This document shows, piece by piece, positions 48,001 through 60,000 of a stretch of 64,000 nucleotides of DNA (positions within the stretch are counted from its first letter, which is position 1; the number at the start of each line of letters is the position of its first letter). A program made the translations under genes and the position numbers. The stretch lies in NCBI GenBank assembly GCA_963930775.1, contig OZ005696.1:4278001-4342000 (forward strand), read 5' to 3'. Source of the stretch: Cliona cf. orientalis. Taxonomy: Eukaryota; Porifera; Demospongiae; Clionaida; Clionaidae. The notes under the pieces are model-generated. The model had not been told where the DNA came from and did not search any database. It saw nothing but the letters and a program-made list of their open reading frames with translations.

Positions 48001-51000
48001 TGTTCTGGTAACTACAGACCCATTGCTCTTGCTCCTACTATCAGTGAGCTGTTTGAGTGGGCTGTGCTTATCACTTTCTCTTCTCACTTTTCCACCTCTG
48101 AGCTGTAATTTGGTTTTAAGCCAGGCTTTTCGACAATTCTCTGTACCAGAGTCCTCAAGAATGTTGTGTCACACTACATGTTTGAAGATTCTCCTGTTTA
48201 TGCTTGTTCTCTGGATGCTTCTAAAGCTTTTGATCTGGTAAATCATGAGCGTATCTTTACAAAACGTCTACATAGAGGATTTCCTGTGGCCTTAGTGCGC
48301 TTACTCATTTCATGGTACAGAGAACAACGAATGTCTGTGCGCTGGGATACTCATGTCTCGTCCAATTTCCCTACAACCGATGGAGTTAGGCAAGGTGGGG
48401 TACTATCCCCTATTCTCTTTACTTTGTTTATGGATGACCTTCTTGTAGAGTTATCTGAACTTGGCGTTGGTTGTTACGGGGAAGGTCTCTTCGCTGGCGC
48501 CTTTTGTTATGCTGACGGTCTTGTTGTACTTGCTCCTTCCCCAGCTGCCTTGCGTATCATGCTTCGTTGTTGTGAGTCCTTTGCTACCTCTCACTCGTTA
48601 AGTTTTTAATGCCAGTAAAACACAGCTCATTCGCTTCTCACCTCATTCATCAACCACTTGCTCAGCAATTATTTATTTCTGTAACCAGAGGTTGGCTTTT
48701 TCAGACTCAGTCTGTCATCTTGGACACACCCTCAAGTTTAACCTTTGCGATGACGATGATGTGCTGCTTAAGGCCCGTGATTTGGTCAAGAAGGCAAATC
48801 ATCTTTTTATCTCTTTCTCTGGTGTTGGACCAAGTGTCCTCACTCGCCTATTCCACTCCTTCTGTCTATCTCTTTATGGTGCAGCTCTGTGGTCCCTCAA
48901 TTCGAGCTCTTGAGATTTCTTTTAATAAGTTACTGTGTCGAATCTGGAGGCTACCTGCTCGCAGTCACACTACAATTATGCATCATATTGCTAGGCTTCC
49001 CAGCCTTTTTAATGTAATACATAGTCACTCTCTTTCTCTGCTTCATTCTGCTGATCTTGTCCCTCTCGTTTGGTTAAATTTATCTTTCGTCAGTCATCTC
49101 TCTGCTCCTTTACGTTCTGTGGTTTTAACTCACTTTATGGTCAACGCTACCTTAAGTTCTGTGATACGCAATATGCCATGTGTGCAGACATCATCCGCAT
49201 TATTCGACTGAGTGGACAATCAAATGCTGACTTTGAATATATTATTTGAACTATTTCATGTGACTAATATTATTATTATTATTATAATCTTAATTATTGT
49301 TGTTTGTTCTACTACACCTCTATTGGTGTGTCACATAATAATAATAATAATAATAGTTATAGAATGTTTAATATACCATAGAATCCCAGTTACGCCCCTC
49401 CCCGCTTTATGCATGCAAGCATTGGGATAAAGCAGGGAGGGGGCTTATACGTAGGATACTAACATTTCCGTGTGACGACCAATTTCCGACCATTGAATGC
49501 CACGTGGGCGCGCAATCTCTACTTTCTCTAGCTGTTTGGTGGGCAAAACTCGAGAAAATGGGTCTGGACAAACGTGTATAGGGCCTGTGTTGCCAAGCAA
49601 TGTATAACGACATGTCTTTCTGGTGTGCGTGAATAAGCAACATGAATAAATTAACATTCCATTGGGTACCAAGGGTATATTGCGTACGAATGTGCACGTG
49701 CACAATCATTCATTAATGTGCATTCCGTTCATCCCCACGCAGTCATTTGATTTGATCCGTGTATCTGATTGGCGCGCACTGTACATTCACGGGCGATACG
49801 GGCCCTATACACATTTGTCCAGACCCCTTCTCTCTGTGTGCGTATAAGGAGGCTGGGCACGAGACTACTACTGTTCTATGGTCTGTAATATCTGCATTTT
49901 ACAGTCAGAGGAGGGGGGGGGGGCTTATATGCAAGACGAAACTACCTATGCAGGAACTTGAGCTAAAAATGCAGGGGGGTTTATGCACGAGGGGGGGGCG
50001 CAATCACGGGATTCTGTGGTACTATGCAGGCTAAGGGACTATAGTAACTGTACTTGTGGTGGGTTTATCACCGTCATCATGTATACATAGAGTGGAGGAA
50101 CCAGAATTATGAATCTACTACTCCAATGTCTATGACATCATAATATTTTCAACAGTGGCTAACAGTCGTTAGGCCAGCGGTCCAATTATTGCAGATCCAG
50201 GAAGTGCATCCGGTGGCACATTCCAGTGCATGCAATTTTTGCCGTTTTTTTATCTTTTTTCTTACCTGTCCTATCTAGGCCATCTTTCACTTCTAGGACT
50301 CCAAACAAAGACCAGAAGACAGAGGAACTCTTCTACTTTCTGCTCGTTCAAGTCCCATAACCCGAAGACATTCATGAGCTCCGCGGCGACCGCTTTTGTG
50401 CATGCTACTCTCAAGCACTCACAAAAAGTGCCTCGCGCAAAAAGTGGCACGTTTTGGTTCCCTAGGATGGATTCCCATGATTCAAGTACCATTCAATAGC
50501 TCTTGTACTGCTCTACAATATGAGACTGGAATAAAGTTTTCCATCAAGCGTTTCCAAAGTTACACGCCGTTAAAAACAGTATAAAATTTTGTTATTTTAT
50601 CATAGAAACATTGAATAAAATACGTATAAATCAATGACAGAACTTTCTAGGTGGTACAAAGATATTATGCAGCTATCAAAGGCCTTCTTGAAGGTTTGTA
50701 GAAGGTTGTTAAAGCTCCACAACTAATCTCCTATGCCATCATGACACACTGACAGCTATGGTTGACCAGAGTAAGTGCTCCAGCAGCCACAGGGATGGTG
50801 CGAGGACCTAGACCAAGTAGCTAGCACCTCAAAAGATAGCTTCAAAACAAAAGCTATACCTGAGGCCTAGGTAGCACCTTCTCTTTGGCGGTGTAACTCC
50901 ATTGCTCCCCCTCTCACCATCTCGTACTCATCAATAGTTGACCATAACCTAAGAGATTGTGCACATGTACATGTATAATATACAAGGGGTAGGGGTGTGT

Positions 51001-54000
51001 GTAAGAGGTGAGAGAGAGAGAGAGGGACAGGTGGGACCTGGGAAAACTGCTATCTTATTTAACCTCCATGGATGTGAACTTGTGCTTTTCAGCTTCATTG
51101 TCAGCTGATTTACACAAATTATGGCATAGGTATCTCCTCTTTTGCCATTTCAGCTGGTAAGGCTCACCCTCATCCCTGGACTTCATTATTTGCTTGAAGA
51201 TTTGAATATAGAAAGAAACTAACCATTTGAATGAGGATGTCTACTCCCTAGGAACTTGGAGCTTCATATTGAGCACTCCCCTCCTTGGCATTTACTGGAC
51301 AAATCGTCAGACACTCGACAAAACTTCGAGAAGACATGGAGAATACCACGCGGTTGTACTGAAATTTTCCAATTTTTTGATGCCGTGTAGCTCTGGAACC
51401 GCTCGATGGAAAAACTTTGTTCCAGTCTTATATTGTAGAGCAGTACAAGAGCTATTGAATGGTACTTGAATCATGGGAATCCATCCTAGGGAACCAAAAC
51501 GTGCCACTTTTTGCGCGAGGCACTTTTTGTGAGCGCTTGCGAGTATCATGCACAAAAGCGGTCGCCGCGGAGCTCATGAATGTCTCTGGGTTATGGGACT
51601 TGAACGAGCAGAAAGTAGAAGAGTTCCTCTGTCTTCTGGTCTTTGTTTGGAGTCCTAGAAGTGAAAGATGGCCTAGATAGGACAGGTAAGAAAAATAGAT
51701 AAAAACCGGCAAAAATTGCATGCACTGGAATGTGCCACCGGATGCACTTCCAGGATCTGCAACGTTTGTACTATTTTGGACCACTGGCCTAACGACTGCT
51801 AAGGCTTAGTACCAGAGTGGTGATCTAGGGGTACTTCTCTATGGATTCCAGCTGAATTTTTTGCAGATAATTCTGTTGTCTGTGCATAATCAAATTCTTG
51901 TAGTTTTTGGTAAGATATAAATTGGCAGTTAATTCCAGTTCTGTATATAGTTGTGACTGAATACCGTAGTTATTAATAACAACGTATCATCCAATTTAAC
52001 ATAAGAAATTAGCATCTTATGAAATCTCATAATGTGCATACATGGAGCAGTTGACCTTCTGTACCAGAAAAGTGCACATTTTTCAAAATTGAAATTTCCA
52101 TACATTATATTACAGTAGCTACAGTACACTACTTAACCATACTGGAATTTATTGGCAGATTTTTTATCCTTGGTAAGTGATAAATCCCTTGCTTTATACA
52201 AGTAAAGAAAGCAGACACACTAATTACTACTCAAAAGATACTAGTAGTTATTAGGAATTACATGTACTTCAGTGCACAGCTAATCAGTATGCTTTCAACA
52301 CGACTTCTGATATGAATAAACAATGATTCAGTTTGATTGGGATTATATAGACAATCTTTGCCATAATATACTTATTGTAAGCCTACAATAGTGGCTATGC
52401 AAATGTTCTGGTGCATGTGCATTATCATGCATCATTACATGTAAAAAAAACTGGTGTGTACGGCACATTGACAACTGGGCGTGTCTGATACGCCATTTTG
52501 TGAAATAATGCGCATGCTCAAATGTGTTGCCATGGTGAAGTCATGTGACAGCGCCCTTGTCCTCGAGCTCTGCTCGAGCGCTAGCTCAGCTATTTCCTAG
52601 CGCATGCAGCGCTAGTGCTCTGCTGGATCGATCATGGATATGAAAGCCAAGGCTCGAGGAACGGTAATGCACTAGGCATAGGCCAACTACTCGCTAGCGC
52701 ATGCAATGCTAGTGCTCTGCTGGATAGATCACAGATATGAAAGCACAAGGCTCGAGGAGAGGTATAAACGTACAAAATTGATCTGCTGCAGCTAACAGTA
52801 AACCTTTTTAGAACTTGGTTTTCTCCCTAAAAGGAAGAGACTTATCGCTACTTCAGCCATCTAAAGCTGCTTTCTTTGTCAGCCTGATTCATCACATAGA
52901 CATAGGAACACAAGTTATCGAGGGGCGTGGCTACGAATTGCGCGGATATGCGATCTTCGGCACCTCCCATCTTCTACACTGGATCCATGGAATATCATGA
53001 CAGCAAACCATGCATGTAACAAATTATACTGAGAGCAATAAAAAAAGAACAGAAACTAGTATAGAAAAAATTGAATACAATTGAAGGATGAAGTAGGGAT
53101 GGCAGGGTCAAAAAGTACATAAACAAGATTTGTAGGGATAATCACATCCACTATACATCCTTACGCTTGCTTTTCTCGATTATCATGCACCTAACTTGTT
53201 TGTTAAGTGCTCTTGACTTGCATATGGAAGATATTACTGATTTTGCACCCCTCAAAAAGCAAGTGTAGGGATGTATAGTGGATGTGATTATCCCTACAAA
53301 TCTTGTTTATGTACTTTTTGACCCTGCCATCCCTACTTCATCCTTCAATTTTTTTCAATTGTTTTTATACTTGTTTTACTTACAATCAGAGGCACCCCGT
53401 GAGAGTAGTAATTAAATTTAGCGGCAACTTAATTAGAATATCTATAGTAAACATTAATAGTAATCATGTAATCTTCTCAAACAACCACACAACATGCATG
53501 CATGCATAATCTATCACCTGACCTGAGGACCTTGGATACTAATAATTCCTGCAGCTTGTTTCTGAAGGAGGTATGATATTAGACCATTTTTAAGGTTTTC
53601 AGTTTGAATATGAACATCATCCGCACTCTTTCCACATGGTAAAGCTAAGAGTAAACAATGATCTGCCTCATTCTGGATAATAATTAATAGTATAGTGTTA
53701 TTCTACCATGATAATCAAGTAACATTTACCTGAATTCTTTTGTCAACTCCATCCAGTTGAGATTTTTCCAATCTCATTCTTTGTGCAATATGCAAAGTAG
53801 GTGTGAGGTTATCATTACCAGAGGGTAGACTCATTTTAGCAAGCTCAGCATTACCACTTAGAAAGTGCAACTGGACTGCAGTCAAATCATTCTTGAGTGT
53901 GAGGTGCCCTTGCCACATAATAGGATACCTCCTAAATAAATATATTCATACAGTATCTCCCACAATAATTTATGGCAAAAAGGTAGGGTAAACATTAGTT

Positions 54001-57000
54001 AACACAAATAAAGAAAGGGCAAAAGCAAAGAGATGGGTGCAGGATATCAATGTGTGGCTCCAGTGCTTTGCCCTCTATGTTAGTGTAATGTCCACAATGC
54101 CCACGACAAATTCTGGAGCTACTGTAATTCGTGTTCATTTCGTTCGCAAAATTTTTGTTAGAAATATTTGTGCAACAATATTTTCGTCAATTTCAAGCAC
54201 GCGCCACATACTCGCTGTATAAGTTAGTACAGGTAAACTATTATTGCGTAAAAAATTTTCATCACCTTGTGCAAAACGAAACTTTTTTAACAACGAAACC
54301 TTCGCAAATTGTGGCAATGTAAGCATCCTCTAAATCAGTCAGTAATGTTGTTGCAGGCTAGTGTATTGAGTTTTTGGTAACTCTGAACGGACAACAAAAA
54401 TGTGCAATAGACTGTTTAATGGTTATAAATAATGATACAGAGGGAATGTGTTGGGCTAAGGGTAATAAACACTAAGTAGAAAAGTAATAAATACCACCCC
54501 CCCCCCCCCCCCAAATAAGGGTGGAGCACATCAGGAGGGGTCAACTATTGGTTTTGAAATAATATATAATACAGAACATAATTCGTGGAGGACCTGCTGG
54601 AAATTAGACCATATGAGAAAGGTACCAGCACCTCAGATGCCCCCCAATTGATTCTGAGCTCCTCCCCTCTTCAGACACACACATGGTATCTGTGCCCATC
54701 AGAAAGTCTTAAACGCAGGTTAACCAAGGTTAATACTGAGTTGGGCAGGCTGGCGGGGCAAAATGGCCTGATACACCTACAAGGCGGTATAATATGTGAC
54801 CATCCACAAGAAAACCATGCATAATGCGCTGGAAAAAATTTTTGAGTTAAGGCAACCATTACCGACTACAACCACTGAACTATTACTCCAGCAAATTTGA
54901 AATCTTTATCCGGATCGCCCATACTAAAGTTTTGCAAAAATTGCAATGAACATTGCTACGTACGTTGCTCGCAGAAGAAGTCCGTATACTCGCCATTTAT
55001 GGCACATACGTGGCCCCACCCATCATATCAGTGAGCTAGCTGGCTGCCAAAACGCTCAAACGAGAGCAGCAGCCAACATTTCAATGGAAAAGAAGAACAA
55101 TATAAGCGTTCTAAAGATCACTAGTATACACAGAATCGAAAAAAGAAGTGGCTGGAGACTTTTGTGTGCAGCTGCTATGCTTATCTAACTGCAAGGGCTC
55201 CGTATCATGGCCGCCCTATGTAGCTACTTGCCTGACTACTTCCAGCCATAACTCGGTAAGTATAGCGTTCTAGAAGCTACGAAACAGATTCTTGTGTAGA
55301 GGAATGATTCCACTATTGATCTATACCAAAAAGTAAAAATCGATAGTTATCACCATACGCAACTATTTTGGCCTGCATCTCAGATTGATATCGATTATGC
55401 ATGGTTTTCTCGTGGAAAATCACAGATATGCACACATACCCAGTCAATGGAGGAAGGGTCAGTGTTCTTGTGCTAGGCAGAATTACACATGCACGCTGAT
55501 TCCGAAGCTCAGTCTGCATATGGAGTGCTGGTTATGAGAGGAGTTGATCTGGTTGGATCGAAGAGTGTACCTGTCTCGTGATCACGACAGTGCAAGAGGA
55601 ACAGCAATCTCTGGAGGTGAAGATCGAAATGGCTGTCGCAAGAATTGGTTTAAAAAAGCAGGAGACACCAACTTCTGATGGTGATGCAAGAGGTGATAAA
55701 AGGTATAATAAGTAGTGTTAATATTATTGTGGAGCACTCTCTACAAACGATCTTTACCTTATTTCCACGTGGCACATTCGTGCACGGACTCTAGAACATT
55801 CTAGAACATTTTATCCACGTGTTGTTTTGTGTATTTAAGGGCTGTGCATGTTCATTTCTGTCAGTCTATCAATCTATATCTATCGTTTCAGTATTGTGTA
55901 TCTGTTAGTGTGATCTGATATTATTAAACTGTTTGTTGCTACGCAATCTTACTGCGTATAAGTTACTCCGCCAACAGGTTATGGGCCCAGGATGGCAACA
56001 GAATCGAAAAACGTTGCTATTGTCCCTCTAAAAGGAACTAACTACCCAACGTGGAAGGTCCAATGTCGAATGGCTCTAGTACGTGATGGGCTATGGGGAA
56101 TCGTTGCTGGAACAGAGACCATACCTCCCGAAGGAGAAGCCGCTAAACGCACTAAGTTTTTCGCTAACCGAGATCGCGCTCTGGCTACAATTGTACTAGC
56201 GGTTGACCCCGCTCTACTGTACCTAATTGGAGACCCCGAAGATCCCGTCGCAGTATGGAAGAAGCTCCAGAATCAGTTCCAAAAGAAGACCTGGGCGAAT
56301 AAGCTAGCCCTACGTCGCAGACTTCACGCGTTACAGCTGAAGGAAGGAGAGTCTGTCCAGGATCACATTAAGGCCATGACCGAGCTGTTCAACGAAATGG
56401 CTATTGTTGGTGACGCGATAGACGAAGAAGACCGCGTAGTCTATTTGCTAGTGAGTCTGCCTGACTCGTTTAACACACTTGTTACTGCCCTCGAAGTTAA
56501 TGAAGACGTACCAAAAATGGAGGTTGTTACCGAACGGTTGCTACACACTGAGAGGAAGCAGAAGGAGAAAGCAAGTGTTGACTTGAGTGGAGAAAAAGCT
56601 ATGGCACTCAAGTTCAAAGGTCGAGGTCCAAGGTGCCACTATTGCAAGAAGATAGGACACATTCAGAAGAACTGTTAGCTGCGTATCAAGGACGAGAGAA
56701 AGGCAGAACAGGATGGACCTGGGATGAAAGGCAAGAAGCGAGATTCGAAGTCGAAGAGTACGAAACACGATACTGTCGGACTGGTAACGAGTCATGTATT
56801 GGGTGCGAGTGAGCCTACCTCTCACTGGATCGTGGACTCGGGAGCTACTTGCCATGTCTGCAATTCGAAGGAGCTGTTTGAGGATTTTCACCCTCTGCAG
56901 GTACCACAGCAAGTCACAGTAGGCGATGGTCGCAAGCTAGAAGCAGTTGGCACAGGTGTCGTTCCACTGAAGCTGAAACTGCTTGAAGGAGAATTCAAAA

Positions 57001-60000
57001 TTGGAAGATTGAGTGATGTTCTCTATGTGCCCAAGTTAGCTTACAATCTACTCAGTGTACCGAGAATTACGGAGCTAGGGAAAGAGGTCATCTTTGATGA
57101 ACTACAAGGTCACATTCTCGATGATCAAGGAGAGCTTGTTGCTATGGTGTCTAAGACGGGGAGTCTATACTACCTCAACTGTGAACCACTGGCTAACCCA
57201 CAAATCAATGCAGTCAGTGATGTGGCCAACGAAAAACTCTGGCATAGGAGATTTGGTCACCTGAGTGAAAGAAGCCTGCACAAATTAGTCAAAGATGAAT
57301 TGGTGAGTGGTCTCGACTATAATATCTCGAATGAAATCGATTTTTGTGAGTCCTGTGTGAATGGAAAGATTTGTCGAAGTCCTTTCCCACGGGTTGGTCG
57401 AGAAAGAGCTGAAGAACCGCTAGGTCTTGTTCACAGTGACGTATGCGGGAAACTCAACTCACCTTCACTTGGCAGTGACGAGTACTTCGTTACGTTCATC
57501 GACGACAAGACGCACTATGTCTGGATCTACGCACTGAAAAACAAGCATGAAGTGTTTCAGACGTTCAGAGAGTGGAAGTTGTTGGTTGAAAAATCAACTG
57601 GCCACAAGTTGAAGATGTTCCGTACCGACAACGGAGGCGAGTTCACATCTACCGAGTTCGAAAGCTACCTCAAGGAAGAAGGCATCAAGCACGAATACAC
57701 TATTCCTAAAACACCGCAACAAAACGGAGTATCGGAGCGAATGAATCGTACGCTAGTGGAAGCCGTGAGATCGATGCTCGTTGATGCTAAACAACCTCAT
57801 CGTTTCTGGGCTGAAGCTCTGTCGACAGCAGCTTACCTGATCAACAGGAGTCCTACCAAGACTCTAGGTGACAAGACACCATTTGAAGCGTGGTATGGTA
57901 AGAAACCCAGTGTCAAGCACCTGAAAGTATTTGGATGTGCTGCATACTCGCATGTGGCAAAAGACGAAAGAAAGAAACTTGATCCCAAGGCGAAGAAATG
58001 CAGCTTCTTGGGCTATGCTGCTCAGAGGAAAGGCTATCGTCTGTATGACACAGAGAAGTCAAGTATATATCGTCTTTAGTCGTGATGTTATCTTCAACGA
58101 ATCCTCAACAGGAATCGAGATTGAGCAAGAAGAGAAACGCCTCATTCAAATCGAAATGTTTTCTGAACAGGAATCAGAACGAGAAGAGAACTCAGACCAA
58201 GATCGAACACCAGATGAGGATGAAACCGAACCTCAGCCTGAAGAGGAAATCGATCTAGTACCTCGAAGGAAATCTACACGAGAAGTGAGACGTCCCGACT
58301 ACTATGGTGCTCAAGTATATGCTACTGAGCTACAGAATGAGCCAGAAGGTGTTGAAGAAGCTCTATTTTCTGCCGAGAAGGAGAAATGGAAAGCTGCAAT
58401 GCAGAAGGAGATGGATTCAATCTATTCCAACGATGTATGGGACCTTGTCGAGCTACCTACAGATTGCAAACCAGTTGGAAGTAAGTGGGTATTCAAACGG
58501 AAAACCAATGCCGATGGTTCTATCGACCGATACAAGGCTAGGTTGGTCGCTCAAGGTTTTTCGCAATGATGTGGTCGTGACTACGATGAAACCTTCAGTC
58601 CAGTCATCAGATTTGAATCGCTACGTACCCTGATTGCGTTCGCTGTACAGAAAGATCTTCAGTTACATCAGCTGGATATTACTGCTGCATTCTTAAATTG
58701 AGAGTTGGAGGAAGTCGTGTTCATCTGTAAATTGAAACACAGTCTGTATGGATTAAAGCAAAGTCCTAGATGCTGGAACCACACGCTGGATACTCATCTG
58801 AAGAGTATGGGGTTCGTTCAATCCCCTAGTGATCCATGCATCTACACTTCCTCAGAAGGAGAAACGTGTCTCATAGGAGTCTACGTCGACGACATTGTGC
58901 TAGCCGGACAAAGTTTGACGAGAATCGAAGAAGTAAAGAAAGCTCTGTCACGGAGATTCGATGTGAAAGATCTGGATGAGCTTAATTACTTTCTAGGTGT
59001 ACAAGTTTGTCAAAACCACGAGAATGGCGACGTCTGGATAGGTCAACCTACGTTCACTGAGTCAATTCTCAGAAAGTACGGTATGGAGGATGCAAAACCG
59101 GTCAAAACTCCTGTCAACGTCAACTCCAAGCTGTTGAAAGCTACCGAGGACAGTGAACTTGTCGACAAAGGTCTGTACCAGTCAGCTGTTGGCAGTTTAC
59201 TCTATTTGTCCACCAGAACTCGTCCTGACATAGCATTTGCTATCAACAATGCTGCTCGTTTTTGCTCGAATCCTACAACACAGCACTGGACTGCGGTAAA
59301 ACGCATTTTCCGATATCTCAGAGGAACTACCCAGCTTGGTCTGCTCTACTCGAAAGGAGAATCGACTGCTCTAATTGGCTACTCTGACGCGGACTGGGGT
59401 GGTGACTGCAATGACTACAAGTCTACCTCTCGCTATGTGTTTCAGATAGGAGGCACTGCTGTGAGTTGGAGAAGTAAGAAACAATCTTGTATTGCTTTAT
59501 CCACAGCCGAAGCGGAATACATGGCGTTATCGAGCGCTGCACAAGAGGCAGTATGGATGAGAGAGCTCAACTCTGATTTGCAAAATCATTCCTTGGAACC
59601 TACTCTGATATTCGAGGATAACCAATCAGCTATCTGCATGGCTAAAAACCCACAGTTCCATGGCAGGTCGAAGCATATCAACATTAAGTTTCATTTTATT
59701 CGTGAGCAAGTCAGTGCTAACAAGATCGAATTGAAATATTGTCCAACCGAAGACATGCTTGCTGACTTACTAACCAAAGGAATCAGTCCTGAGAAATTCG
59801 CGAGATTAAGAAAGTTGTATGGTATGAACAGTTATGTATCGAGTGAGAAGGAGTGTTAATATTATTGTGGAGCACTCTCTACAAACGATCTTTACCTTAT
59901 TTCCACGTGGCACATTCGTGCACGGACTCTAGAACATTCTAGAACATTTTATCCACGTGTTATTTTGTGTATTTAAGGGCTGTGCATGTTCATTTCTGTC

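Noticed and set aside
55586-55702. + strand exon reading QEEQQSLEVKIEMAVARIG with a gtataa donor
   Set aside because: The only downstream acceptor in the empty site would give an intron of about 27 bases, and the - strand reading fits the SPOC exon phase exactly.
56541-56912. 123-codon - strand frame across the gag-pol junction
   Set aside because: It is a shadow of the copia gag and protease coding on the other strand.
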